Source: Nitrospinaceae bacterium (GTDB taxonomy: Bacteria > Nitrospinota > Nitrospinia > Nitrospinales > Nitrospinaceae). From it: 64,000 bases of DNA. The position numbers and the translations under genes are program-made. Shown one piece after another: positions 32,055 to 40,736 of the stretch; within the stretch, counting starts at the first letter, position 1; each line of letters begins with the position of its first letter. The stretch covers positions 1-64,000 of the forward strand of contig JAJDBJ010000005.1 of the NCBI GenBank assembly GCA_029261395.1, given 5' to 3'. The notes beneath the pieces were generated by a model. That model had not been told where the DNA came from, searched no databases, and worked only from the letters and a program-made list of their open reading frames with translations.

Positions 32055-34982
32055 TTAATAAAACACCTTGACCAGATTTTTGAAATGGGAGGACGATTTT
32101 TTAATCTTGCCCTCGTTGCCCAGGGCGCATATCGTTCCCTGATCGCGGATTTTTTCAAATATCGGAGCATATTCCCGAATATCGGTTATCCGAGTCGACA
32201 ATAACTCGTCCAGGCGTTGTTGCTTGAATTCCTGAGTCATGCCGGTCAAATGCTCGGTTTTGGCGAGAGCCCCTTTGCGGTCCGGAGTCAGAGGTGGATC
32301 GATCTTACCGGCGCAACCGATGATAATCTTCTCGAACTCTTCCTCGGGGATTTTAAGCTGGCTCAAAAATTCAGGGATGTCATCGTATATCGCCAGAGTT
32401 TCCACCAGGTTGGGATCGCGGTAAGATACCAGCGACAAGTCTCCGGTATAGAGGTCAAAGCTCAACGAACTGCCATACGCACCTCCCTTGACGCGCACCC
32501 GGTCCCAAAGATAAACCGTACGCAACAGAGCCTTGAGGACATCGAACTGCCCGGAAAACTTGAATCCATGATCGTAAAGGTTGGCGGCTTTCCCAACATA
32601 TTGAACAGTGCTCGCCGTCATGAACGCTTCGTCCTCATCCACCGATCCAAACTCCAGTTCGGCGGTGGGGTGGGAGACGTCGGGCAATACATCGGTAATT
32701 CCCTGCAAACGTTGCTCCACCTTTTTATAATCCTTGCCCGCGCAGGTGACATTGATCAGCAGGTTGTCCCGGGTGAACACATACTTCGCCACGTCACGAA
32801 AACTGTCCGCGACTTCCGGCGGATTGTTTTCCACACGCTGCAACAGGCCTTCGAGAAAATGGAAATAGGTGATGCCTTCCAGTAATTCGTCATAACGACC
32901 GAGGCGGGAGTGATAGGACTGGAGCCGCGACATGACATAGTGATTGCCGTTCGGAACAATGGATGCCTCCATGTTGGCCTTGGCGCTCCGGATAATTTCC
33001 GCAAGCCGTTTGTGGTTGTCGAAGTTGCTCTCGCCGATCAATTCTTCGTACAGATCGAATAAGTCGTCAACTTTTTCCACAAGCGCCGTGCCATTGAAGT
33101 TGAGATAGGAAATGATCCGGTTCCGATCCTGTAGCGGGACGGTGGAAAAATCGGACGAGGAAATTCCGCCGGTGCGGATTCCGATCTGCTGGCCCATTTC
33201 CACATAGTCGCGCTTGTTGGTTCCCATCCCCATCATCAACCGGCCCAGCAAAGACAGATACTGAATTTTATCCTGCGGCACTTTATCCGTAGTGAAGCAC
33301 ATTTGGGTGTAGGCAATCTTGTTGGTGAACAAATCGTGAAACAATGTTGTTGGCGCGTGACTCTTTTTTATTTCGGAGGGATATTGCGGTGCCTCTTTAT
33401 TCACATCCGACAGCGTTAAGGAAGGCAAGGTGGCCAGAGCTTCCGGCGAGTCCGGCTCCATCTGCCGTTCTTGAAGTGATTGCGTGGTTTTCACCAACTG
33501 CTCAATTTCCGACTCGGCCAGCGATGCTTTCATTTGCCGAAGTTGCTTGCGGACCTTGGCCTCCTGCTTCTCACCCAACCCCGGCTTGGGAACCAGCACC
33601 ACCACACTGCGGTGTGTGTTTTCCAGCAAAAACTTGCGGATGAGTTTTTCAAAATGGCCTTCCTTCGATTTCTTTTTGATCTTTTTTAACAGCCGGTCAT
33701 ATTTCAGATGGCTCAGCGGATTGGCGTCGTACAGCCAGGAACCGAGGGCCTGAATGTTGTAGACGATGCCCTTCGGAAATCCACCGAAATTGGCCTCGCG
33801 CAGTTTGAAGTCGACGGTATTGACCGAGGCCAGCACCTGATTTTCATCAATGCCTTTTTCAGCCAGGTCTTCCAGAGTGTTGAAAATAAGATCAACGATC
33901 TTCTGGGTATCTTCTTTTTCCGCACCTTTCAGGCCCACGGCAAACATCGTCTCGAGACGGTTGTCGTCGAACCCGCCGCCGATCACCTCGGACCCCAGGT
34001 TAGAATCCAACAATGCCTTACGTAAAGGCGATCCCGGGGTGCCCAATAAAATATGGCTCAGAATATCCATGAACAGGCAATGCTCGTAATCGGTCGCTTT
34101 TCCTAACTTGAGACCAACAACGATGAAGCTTTTTTTCTCAGGCGATTCGTCTTTAGAAATCGGGTAAGAAACTTCTTTTAATTTGGGTTTGCTGAACCGC
34201 CGTTGAAAACCCACCTGGGAATCCACCTCCATGCGGTCAAACTCATTGAGATATTCCTCATGCAAAAATTTGAGATTGTCCTCCGTGTTGCCGTCGCCAT
34301 ACAAAAATATCCGACTGTTCGAAGGATGGTAATAACGCCGGTGAAAATCCTTGAACTCTTCATAAGTCAACTCGGGGATAGACACCGGATCGCCGCCGGA
34401 CTCGTAACCGTAGGTGGTTTTCGGGAACAAGGAGTGCGCCAGGTAACGGTCGAGTACGCTTTCGGGACTGGAGAACACGCCCTTCATTTCATTGAACACG
34501 ACGCCCTTGTAGGACACCGGGCCGTCCGGGTCTTCCAGCTCGTAATGCCACCCTTCCTGCATGAACGTTTCTTTGGTGATGGCCGGATGAAACACGGCGT
34601 CGAGGTACACGTTCATGAGGTTGTACAAATCCTTTTGATTACGGCTGGCCACCGGGTACATGGTCTTGTCGGGAAATGTCATGGCATTGAGAAATGTCTG
34701 CAGACTGCCCTTCATGAGCTCGACGAACGGCTCTTTGACGGGATATTTTCGGGAACCGCACAGCACGCTGTGCTCCAGAATGTGAGCCACCCCACGATCG
34801 TTAACGGGCGGGGTGCGAAATGTGACGCTGAACACCTTGTTGTCGTCGTCATTTTCCATCACCAACAGCTCGGCTCCGGTTTTCTCATGCTCGAACTGCA
34901 GTGCGACGGAGTTGATCTCCTTAATGTTTTCCTGGTGGATACATTTAAAACCATGATAGGTCTGGTGAGTTTCAAAACTCAT
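32055..34982 (-). CDS. M16C metalloprotease, presequence protease (PreP)-like
   Basis: 975 residues from the ATG at 34982, preceded by AAAGGA; an upstream in-frame start at 35027 lacks a site. The inverted zinc motif is HILEH (H67, E70, H71) in VAHILEHSVLCGSRKYPVKE, with a distal glutamate in VVFNEMKGVFSSPESVLDRY. The size and the four-repeat clam layout (second half includes FHDLFTNKIAYTQMCF and GVAYGSS-like KGGAYGSSLSFD) match the M16C/PreP subfamily, which degrades short peptides. No signal peptide is seen, so it is probably cytoplasmic. It shares an inverted repeat with the end of the exonuclease III gene upstream. Confidence 0.92.
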   Translation of the reverse strand: MSFETHQTYHGFKCIHQENIKEINSVALQFEHEKTGAELLVMENDDDNKVFSVTFRTPPVNDRGVAHILEHSVLCGSRKYPVKEPFVELMKGSLQTFLNAMTFPDKTMYPVASRNQKDLYNLMNVYLDAVFHPAITKETFMQEGWHYELEDPDGPVSYKGVVFNEMKGVFSSPESVLDRYLAHSLFPKTTYGYESGGDPVSIPELTYEEFKDFHRRYYHPSNSRIFLYGDGNTEDNLKFLHEEYLNEFDRMEVDSQVGFQRRFSKPKLKEVSYPISKDESPEKKSFIVVGLKLGKATDYEHCLFMDILSHILLGTPGSPLRKALLDSNLGSEVIGGGFDDNRLETMFAVGLKGAEKEDTQKIVDLIFNTLEDLAEKGIDENQVLASVNTVDFKLREANFGGFPKGIVYNIQALGSWLYDANPLSHLKYDRLLKKIKKKSKEGHFEKLIRKFLLENTHRSVVVLVPKPGLGEKQEAKVRKQLRQMKASLAESEIEQLVKTTQSLQERQMEPDSPEALATLPSLTLSDVNKEAPQYPSEIKKSHAPTTLFHDLFTNKIAYTQMCFTTDKVPQDKIQYLSLLGRLMMGMGTNKRDYVEMGQQIGIRTGGISSSDFSTVPLQDRNRIISYLNFNGTALVEKVDDLFDLYEELIGESNFDNHKRLAEIIRSAKANMEASIVPNGNHYVMSRLQSYHSRLGRYDELLEGITYFHFLEGLLQRVENNPPEVADSFRDVAKYVFTRDNLLINVTCAGKDYKKVEQRLQGITDVLPDVSHPTAELEFGSVDEDEAFMTASTVQYVGKAANLYDHGFKFSGQFDVLKALLRTVYLWDRVRVKGGAYGSSLSFDLYTGDLSLVSYRDPNLVETLAIYDDIPEFLSQLKIPEEEFEKIIIGCAGKIDPPLTPDRKGALAKTEHLTGMTQEFKQQRLDELLSTRITDIREYAPIFEKIRDQGTICALGNEGKIKKSSSHFKNLVKVFY

Positions 34983-35025
34983 GGACGTTCCTTTCTGGAT
35001 ATTAAAACCCGACGAGGGAAGCCTC

Positions 35026-35091
35026 ACGGGATAGGGGTTGAGTTGAAGCGGGTCAAGAATATCACAAGGCGGGGGGGATTCCCTATCCCGT
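35026..35091. repeat. 11-bp inverted repeat between exonuclease III and PreP-like genes
   Basis: ACGGGATAGGG (35026-35036) and CCCTATCCCGT (35081-35091) are perfect complements 44 bp apart. The second arm contains the stop codon of the exonuclease gene and the first lies in the leader of the protease gene. A transcript across both could fold here; there is no T run, so it is not an ordinary terminator. Confidence 0.4.
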
Positions 35092-35847
35092 AATATCGAG
35101 GCCTACAGGACAATGGTCGGAACCCATCACTTCTGGCGTGATGAACGCATTTTTAACACGTTTTATGAGGCCCCCGGTGACGAAAAAGTAATCTATCCGC
35201 CACCCAATGTTGCGCTCGCGGGCATTGGCGCGATAGGTCCACCAGGAATACTGGTCCGGCTTCTGGTTGAACTGACGGAAGGTATCAATGTAGCCATGGT
35301 CGACGAACTTGTCCATCCACTCACGCTCAATGGGCAGGAACCCGGAGTTTTTTTCATTGGGCTTGGGATTTTTCAGGTCGATCGCTTTGTGCGCCGTATT
35401 CACATCCCCGCAAATAACCAGCTCTTTCCCTTCCGCACGCAACGCTTCGCAGTGTTCCAGAAACGCGTCGTAATAATCGAGCTTGTACTGCAAACGTTCT
35501 TCGCCGCTGGTGCCGTTGGGGAAATAAATATTGAGCAGATCAAACTTGGGGAACTCAAGACGGATGTAGCGGCCCTCCACATCGAACCGTTCGATCCCCA
35601 TTCCGAGATGAACGCTTTTCGGTTTCTTTTTGGTGAAGACCACCACGCCACTGTAACCCTTGCGTTGCGCCGGATTCCATGTCGCGTGATAACCGTCCAG
35701 CTGTGCCACATGCGGGGGCACCTGATCGGGATAGGCTTTGGCTTCCTGCAGGCACAGCACGTCCGGCGATACCCGGTCCACCCATTCCAGAAATCCCTTT
35801 TTCACCACGGCACGGATGCCGTTAACATTCCAACTATAAATAATCAT
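35083..35847 (-). CDS. xthA: Exodeoxyribonuclease III (AP endonuclease)
   Basis: 254 residues. Belongs to the ExoIII/APE family of Mg-dependent AP endonucleases acting in base excision repair. Seen: YSWNVNGIRAVVKKGF at the start, DVLCLQEAKAYPDQV with the metal-binding glutamate, GYSGVVVFTKKKP, ELVICGDVNTAH, DTFRQFN...YSWWTYR, and the catalytic end GWRIDYFFVT and GSDHCPVGLDI. The gene is monocistronic or leads into the PreP-like gene 100 bp downstream. Confidence 0.95.
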   Translation of the reverse strand: MIIYSWNVNGIRAVVKKGFLEWVDRVSPDVLCLQEAKAYPDQVPPHVAQLDGYHATWNPAQRKGYSGVVVFTKKKPKSVHLGMGIERFDVEGRYIRLEFPKFDLLNIYFPNGTSGEERLQYKLDYYDAFLEHCEALRAEGKELVICGDVNTAHKAIDLKNPKPNEKNSGFLPIEREWMDKFVDHGYIDTFRQFNQKPDQYSWWTYRANARERNIGWRIDYFFVTGGLIKRVKNAFITPEVMGSDHCPVGLDITG

Positions 35848-36012
35848 AAAGCCTCGTGAAGTTTTCCCTTTAAAAACAGCGAAAAGAATAAGGGAATTAT
35901 TAACTTAGTGCAAGCATTCTCAAAATATTCGGCTAAACTAATAAAGATGGGTTATTTTTGGTTATCCATTTTTTTCATAATCATCCATCCATAAACTTCC
36001 AAGGAGACTCCT

Positions 36013-36537
36013 ATGTTGGATTTCACCCATATCCGCTACGGTATTGCCATCGCTCTGGTGGCAATTTTGTTCGGCGGTCTGCTCGGACTGTCGTTCGGTT
36101 GTTGCGAAGACAGTATCAAAGGCAACCTGAGAGCGAGTGCGGATGCCGTACTGGACAAGCATTACGACGGCGATGCCAACAAGGCGGTCTCAACCATCAA
36201 AAAATCCTGGGTCTATTACAAGCGCGCGCATCTACATTCCCAGACGATGGGCGTCATGGCCATCGTGTTCGCCCTGCTAACCGCCCTGCTTAACTTTCAG
36301 CCAAAATTTCAGTTGGGAATTTCTCTATTGAGCGGCTTGGGGAGTCTGGGGTATGGCGTGTTCTGGTTACTGGCGGCACTGCTGGCACCGGGGATGGGAT
36401 CAACCCACGCCGCCAAAGAATCGGTGGTGCTGATCGCTCAACTATCGGGCGGAGCGTTCTTTGTTTCCGGGGTCGCGCTATTCTGTCTGGTAGTGTTTAA
36501 ATTGTTTATACAAGGTCGGAAAACTTCCAACCCCTAG
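36013..36537 (+). CDS. Multi-spanning membrane protein, unknown
   Basis: 174 residues with AAGGAG upstream. Four hydrophobic helices at about residues 10-30, 77-95, 101-124 and 139-162. A soluble loop after helix 1 holds GCCEDSIKGNLRASADAVL, with a vicinal cysteine pair at the membrane edge that could bind metal or form a disulfide. Family not recognised. It is convergent with the SnoaL-like gene (3 bp between stops). Confidence 0.7.
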   Translation: MLDFTHIRYGIAIALVAILFGGLLGLSFGCCEDSIKGNLRASADAVLDKHYDGDANKAVSTIKKSWVYYKRAHLHSQTMGVMAIVFALLTALLNFQPKFQLGISLLSGLGSLGYGVFWLLAALLAPGMGSTHAAKESVVLIAQLSGGAFFVSGVALFCLVVFKLFIQGRKTSNP

Positions 36538-36540
36538 AGA

Positions 36541-36948
36541 TCAGGAAGTTTCTTCCGCAGTAACGGTAGGAATGGCGGCGGCGTGATGGAGAATCATTTT
36601 CCATTTCCCCGCCACTTTCTGATACAGGTTGGTGGCGTGCACCTTGGAGCTTTGCACGCCGGTCATCTTGATGGAAAACAGGTTTTCCTGGCAACTCACC
36701 CAGGCAAAATCATCCTGAATCATCACATCCTCGTCTGACACTTTGATTTCCATGTGCTGGTTGTGGTTGAAAATGTCCTCCCAGCTGTTAATGATCTCGT
36801 GATATCCCTTCAGCACCGGCCAACCGGGATGAATACAGCGGGCGCAGACATCGTCCTGCCACACGTCTCTCATCATGGCCAGATCCTGCTTGTTGAACGC
36901 TTCGTAAAAGTGCTGATTCGAGGATAGAATTTGCTGGTCGGTATGCAT
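36541..36948 (-). CDS. SnoaL/NTF2-like (DUF4440-type) protein
   Basis: 135 residues. A cone-shaped NTF2-like fold is suggested by the N-terminal helix (NQHFYEAFNKQDLAMMRDVW), the HPGWPVLKGYHEIINSW segment and four late beta strands (DFAWVSCQENLFSI, VHATNLYQKVAGKWKMILHHAA). This group includes small ligand-binding proteins and enzymes with no common reaction. It precedes the ccmG gene on the same strand but is 70 bp downstream of it, so it may be the last gene of the ccm operon. Confidence 0.8.
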   Translation of the reverse strand: MHTDQQILSSNQHFYEAFNKQDLAMMRDVWQDDVCARCIHPGWPVLKGYHEIINSWEDIFNHNQHMEIKVSDEDVMIQDDFAWVSCQENLFSIKMTGVQSSKVHATNLYQKVAGKWKMILHHAAAIPTVTAEETS

Positions 36949-37017
36949 TGTAGGTTTCGTTTCCGATTGAGGTTTGGGAGCAAGCGCGTGCCGACTCTGT
37001 ATTTCTATTAGAAGGGT

Positions 37018-37623
37018 TTAGCCGGGAGCTTTCAACAAATATTCGAGAGCTTCGAATGTTTGTTCCGATTCCCAGTTTTTGGCGCCATCGACTTCGGCCA
37101 CCACCATGCCCTTTTTATCGATGACGTAAGTGGTGGGAATCGTAATCGAATTATACCGGCGTTCCACCTGCCCGTCCTGATCGAGCAATACCGGGAAGGA
37201 CAATCGGTACTCGTCGGCAAAGGTCTGGACCTTGTCGGATGACCCCTTGTCGAGACTGACGGCCAGTATTTCCAGTCCCTCAGACCGGTAGCGGCGGTAC
37301 AGGTTTTCCATTCCGGGCATTTCCACCCGGCAGGGTCCGCACCAGGTGGCCCACAGATTGAGAATAACCACCTTGCCCTTATGGTCCGCCAACTGCACGC
37401 GGTGGCCCTTCAGGTTACGCACGGTAAAAGCCGGTGCCTTGAAGCCGACTTCCGGTTTTTCAGTATCCACGCCGGGCGGCACCTGAACTTCCGCCAGGGT
37501 CACCGGGGTCTCATAGTAATGATCTACCATGATCAGAATCGCGGCGACAAACAACACCATATAAATGGCCGCGTACTTTTTAATGAGAGTAAAGTCGCTC
37601 TTTTTTGATACGGTCGATTTCAT
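37018..37623 (-). CDS. Membrane-anchored thioredoxin, CcmG/ResA-like
   Basis: 201 residues. One N-terminal transmembrane anchor (about residues 17-33), then a periplasmic thioredoxin domain with active site LWATWCGPCRVEMP (C95, C98), the cis-proline region SITIPTTYVIDKKG, and a TlpA/ResA-type insert. In cytochrome c maturation such proteins keep the apocytochrome CXXCH cysteines reduced. It is the last core gene of the ccm operon and overlaps the end of ccmC by 44 bp. It could equally be called TlpA or ResA; the operon supports CcmG. Confidence 0.88.
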   Translation of the reverse strand: MKSTVSKKSDFTLIKKYAAIYMVLFVAAILIMVDHYYETPVTLAEVQVPPGVDTEKPEVGFKAPAFTVRNLKGHRVQLADHKGKVVILNLWATWCGPCRVEMPGMENLYRRYRSEGLEILAVSLDKGSSDKVQTFADEYRLSFPVLLDQDGQVERRYNSITIPTTYVIDKKGMVVAEVDGAKNWESEQTFEALEYLLKAPG

Positions 37624-38290
37624 CTTTCATCCGTTCGAGTCGCACTCTGAGACCCATCAAAAGAAAATAAAGCAGGGTGAATGCCCCCAGGGCCACTATC
37701 AGTGTAATATTCATGGAAGTTTCATTCCCGGTACCGATACCCTGGGTGGTGATGAATTTGGGGTCCGGGTGAAACGTTCTCCACCAGAGCACCGAAAAGT
37801 GGATCAAGGGTATGTCGAGAAAACCGACAATTCCTATCACGGCGGCGTATTTTGCACGGATGGAACCGGCCTCGCTCTGCGCCCGGAGCATGAGATAAGC
37901 GACATAAATCAGCCATAATACGAGGGTGGAGGTCAGCCGTGCGTCCCAGACCCACCAGACGCCCCAGATCGGCTTGGCCCACAGGGGACCGGTGATCAGT
38001 ACCAGAGAGCAGAAAACAATGCCGATTTCCGCCGAGGCGTGGGCGTAGATGTCCCATTCCCGCTCTTTCTTCCACAGAAACAGAATACTGCACAGGAAGA
38101 CCACGAAAAACGCGAAAAACGCTATCCACGCCGAAGGCACATGAAAATACATGATGCGCTGGACCACACCTTCCGTGCGTTCCGTCGGCACATAGATGAA
38201 GATCGCCCCCAGTGCCACCAGAACCGTCGCGGCTGTCAGACCCATCAGTCCGTAACCGGGGCTGTCTGATTTCTGAGACGCGTCACTCAT
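37580..38290 (-). CDS. ccmC: Heme handling protein CcmC
   Basis: 236 residues, six transmembrane helices. The WWD heme-binding domain reads GVWWVWDARLTSTLVLW, flanked by the family histidines (YFHVPSAW before it and LDIPLIHFSVLWWRTFHP after it). CcmC transfers heme to CcmE on the periplasmic side. Its ATG overlaps the ccmD stop (ATGAGTGA), a coupling typical of ccm operons, and its 3' end overlaps ccmG. Confidence 0.93.
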   Translation of the reverse strand: MSDASQKSDSPGYGLMGLTAATVLVALGAIFIYVPTERTEGVVQRIMYFHVPSAWIAFFAFFVVFLCSILFLWKKEREWDIYAHASAEIGIVFCSLVLITGPLWAKPIWGVWWVWDARLTSTLVLWLIYVAYLMLRAQSEAGSIRAKYAAVIGIVGFLDIPLIHFSVLWWRTFHPDPKFITTQGIGTGNETSMNITLIVALGAFTLLYFLLMGLRVRLERMKDEIDRIKKERLYSH

Positions 38291-38435
38291 TGCCCGAATC
38301 CTTTTTGAGGGTTTCCTTGATCAGGTCGAGATCCTTTTTAAGGGAGTGGTTTCGTCGGATCAGGGAAAACACGTACATAAAAATCCCCCCCCAGACGAAC
38401 ACATTGACCGCAAATAAATACCCCAGGTTGTCCAT
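38283..38435 (-). CDS. ccmD: CcmD-like small membrane protein
   Basis: 50 residues, found by reading the gap between ccmB and ccmC. Sequence begins MDNLGYLFAVNVFVWGG, one transmembrane helix (about 6-25), then a positively charged cytoplasmic tail (RRNHSLKKDLDLIKETLKK). AGAGGAG precedes the ATG. Position, size and topology fit CcmD, which helps release holo-CcmE from CcmC. Its stop overlaps the ccmC start. Confidence 0.85.
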   Translation of the reverse strand: MDNLGYLFAVNVFVWGGIFMYVFSLIRRNHSLKKDLDLIKETLKKDSGNE

Positions 38436-38439
38436 CAAA

Positions 38440-39120
38440 TCACTCCTCTAAAATATGATCGATCGTCATAATAGATACGCTGATAAAGATAATGTCGAAA
38501 CACAGGATCAATCCTACCCAGTTCATCATATCCGCAAGGGATTTACCATCCAGAATTTGTCCGGTCATCCGGACCGATCCGATGGCGATCGGCACGATCA
38601 GCGGATACAGTAAAATCGGAAGCATGATCTCCCGCGTTTTCAAATTGGAAGACAGGGAGGACAACAGTGTTCCCAATGCGCTGAAACCCAGCGTGCCCAT
38701 AAAAACAACTATCAACAAGGGTCCCAGATGAGACCCGATATCCACATTGAAAAATATCATGAACACCGGCAGAAGGAACGTTTCCATAATCAAAAGAAAC
38801 GACAGGTTGCTCAGCATTTTACCGAAGTAAATAGCCGAGCGGTCCACCGGTGCCAGCATCAATCCCTGCAAACAGCCGTTCTCTTTTTCCAGCGTGAACG
38901 AACGGTTGAGTCCGAGCGTTCCTGCGAACAGGATAGCCACCCATAAAATTCCCGGCCCCACCTGATTGGCACCCACAACGCTGAGGTTGATGGAGAAGAT
39001 GAAGATCAACATCACCAGAATCGCGAACACGAACATGGAACTGAACAGCTCGCGGGTTTTGAACTCGGTGACGAAATCCTTCCAGACAATCGCCTTCACC
39101 TGAGACAGATAAGCGTTCAT
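38440..39120 (-). CDS. ccmB: CcmB, membrane subunit of the CcmAB ABC complex
   Basis: 226 residues with six hydrophobic helices. The N terminus (VKAIVWKDFVTEFKTRELFSS) and the block LGLNRSFTLEKENGCLQGLMLAPVDRSAIYFGKML (as adjoining short runs) are CcmB family features, as is ILLYPLIVPIAIGSVR. With CcmA it uses ATP to release heme-loaded CcmE from CcmC/CcmD. It overlaps ccmA by 4 bp and precedes ccmD by 4 bp. Confidence 0.94.
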   Translation of the reverse strand: MNAYLSQVKAIVWKDFVTEFKTRELFSSMFVFAILVMLIFIFSINLSVVGANQVGPGILWVAILFAGTLGLNRSFTLEKENGCLQGLMLAPVDRSAIYFGKMLSNLSFLLIMETFLLPVFMIFFNVDIGSHLGPLLIVVFMGTLGFSALGTLLSSLSSNLKTREIMLPILLYPLIVPIAIGSVRMTGQILDGKSLADMMNWVGLILCFDIIFISVSIMTIDHILEE

Positions 39121-39866
39121 CTCAACTCCTTCGCCTGCTCGACTGTCTCGAGATACTGACGCTCGAATCCGGCAGGATCAATATTTGACACGGTCTCCCA
39201 CAGAGCCAGTTTTCCACGAACCATGATCGCCACCCGGTCGCACATTTCCAGCCCACGCGAAAAATCATGCGTGGTCATCAGAATCGTCCGTTGGTCCGTG
39301 TGCAGAGCCTGCAACTGTTCCTTGAGAATTTCCGACGCATGCTGATCAAGACCTGTGTACGGCTCATCCAAAAATAAGATCGACGGATTGTGCACAATCG
39401 CCCGCGCGATGGATAGCCGTTGCAACATGCCGCGGCTGAACGTCCGTACGCGGTCGTGCATTCTCGGCTTCAACCCCACCTCGTCGATCACTTCGATCGC
39501 CCTCTCTTCCGCCTGATCCACGCCGTACATCGTGGCATAAAACCGAATGTTCTCGAGCGGTGACAAATCGGCGTACAAAAAACTGGCATGGGAGATCACC
39601 CCGATCTCTCGCCGCATTTCCGGGTCCGCTTCCTTCACATCGTACCCCGCCACGGTGGCTGTGCCGGACGAGGGCCGGGTCAACGCCGACAGAATACCGA
39701 TCAACGTCGTTTTACCGGCACCGTTGGGACCGAACAGACTCAGGAACTCGCCTTTCTTCAACTCGAAGTCGATACCGCGTAAGGCTTCCAGATGTCCGAA
39801 ATGTTTTCGGATACCTTGCACCTGAATGGCTGGGCCGGGATTCGGCGAAGGTTTGGATTCGGTCAT
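39117..39866 (-). CDS. ccmA: CcmA, ATPase of the CcmAB complex
   Basis: 249 residues. ABC ATPase with Walker A LFGPNGAGKTT (G46-T53), signature segment FSRGMLQRLSIARAIVHN and Walker B SILFLDEPYTGLD, then the switch histidine in MTTHDFSRGLE. The SRGM signature is usual in CcmA. It starts 36 bp after the CcmI-like gene and overlaps ccmB by 4 bp. Confidence 0.94.
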   Translation of the reverse strand: MTESKPSPNPGPAIQVQGIRKHFGHLEALRGIDFELKKGEFLSLFGPNGAGKTTLIGILSALTRPSSGTATVAGYDVKEADPEMRREIGVISHASFLYADLSPLENIRFYATMYGVDQAEERAIEVIDEVGLKPRMHDRVRTFSRGMLQRLSIARAIVHNPSILFLDEPYTGLDQHASEILKEQLQALHTDQRTILMTTHDFSRGLEMCDRVAIMVRGKLALWETVSNIDPAGFERQYLETVEQAKELR

Positions 39867-39902
39867 GGGGGATAAGGAAGTGTGGGGCGACTCACTGGTG
39901 AA

Positions 39903-40232
39903 TCAGGCCGCACCCGCGGTCTTTTTTTTCTGCTTCAACTGCTTTTCCAATGCTTCTATTTTTTCCAGGAGACCCATCGCCTCCCCCTCCAGCTTGTGGT
40001 GGAGCGCATCGAAATCCGGCTGGGATATTTTATCGGTCTTGAAATCGAATTCCAGTTCTTTAATAGCCAGCAGCACTTCCTCTTTACGGACCAGAAGATG
40101 CTTGTACTCTTCCTCGACAGGGTCCAGAGGCGCAAACAATCGCCGGGGAGGGAGCTTCGAAAACAGGGGAATGCCGACGGCGATCAGGATCGAGATTACA
40201 AGAATCAGCTGTAAAAAATTAGCACCGGTCAT
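39903..40232 (-). CDS. Small membrane-anchored coiled-coil protein, CcmI-like
   Basis: 109 residues: one N-terminal transmembrane helix (about 6-24) and a cytoplasmic coiled coil (LDPVEEEYKHLLVRKEEVLL then ISQPDFDALHHKLEGEAMG) ending in a lysine-rich tail. It resembles the N-terminal membrane part of CcmI, including the E-x-D-x-x-x-G/K spacing seen there, without the tetratricopeptide part. It sits between ccmH and ccmA, 4 bp after ccmH. A role in apocytochrome handling is inferred from position. Confidence 0.65.
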   Translation of the reverse strand: MTGANFLQLILVISILIAVGIPLFSKLPPRRLFAPLDPVEEEYKHLLVRKEEVLLAIKELEFDFKTDKISQPDFDALHHKLEGEAMGLLEKIEALEKQLKQKKKTAGAA

Positions 40233-40236
40233 AATG

Positions 40237-40731
40237 TCAGGAGTCTAACCGGTCGAGTTCGTCCGCCAGTTTCTTCGAATATTTTCCGGAAGGAGCGTCT
40301 GTTTCGGGTGCCGATTCCTTCCCGTTTGCGTCGGCATCCTTTTTGGTTTGGGATGGGCGTACCCAGGATTGAATCACCTTGCGCACCCCGAAACCGCCGA
40401 TCGCCAACGCCGCAAACGGCATGATCCAGGCCGACAGGTTGAAACCGGATTTGGTCGGGGCCGACAGTATCGTTTCGCCGTACTTGTCGACATATTGCTT
40501 GACGATCTGGTCCACCGTTAATCCGGAATCCAGTTTCCCTGTCAATATTTTGCGCGTTTCCTTGGAGGTGTCGCAGGTGCAGTTGATCAGCACCTTGCCG
40601 CATTTGTCGTCGCATTTGCACATCAGCGCGTTTTCCAGATTGGCCAGTTGCGATGCGGCCCACACGGTCGCCGGCCCTGCCAGCAGAATGAGTGCAACTA
40701 TCATCACTATATAGATTCGAATCATTTTCAT
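40237..40731 (-). CDS. ccmH: CcmH-like heme lyase subunit with cysteine-rich motif
   Basis: 164 residues from the ATG at 40731 (AGGAG upstream; it starts just after the ccmF stop). Signal peptide or anchor at 5-26, then ASQLANLENALMCKCDDKCG and KVLINCTCDTS, giving five cysteines (38, 40, 44, 51, 53) where standard CcmH has LRCxxC. A three-helix domain (GLTVDQIVKQYVDKYGETIL) and a second transmembrane helix (about 100-119) match CcmH. CcmH reduces and presents apocytochrome thiols to CcmF. The enlarged motif could bind metal or act as a multi-cysteine relay. Confidence 0.85.
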   Translation of the reverse strand: MKMIRIYIVMIVALILLAGPATVWAASQLANLENALMCKCDDKCGKVLINCTCDTSKETRKILTGKLDSGLTVDQIVKQYVDKYGETILSAPTKSGFNLSAWIMPFAALAIGGFGVRKVIQSWVRPSQTKKDADANGKESAPETDAPSGKYSKKLADELDRLDS

Positions 40732-40736
40732 AGGTT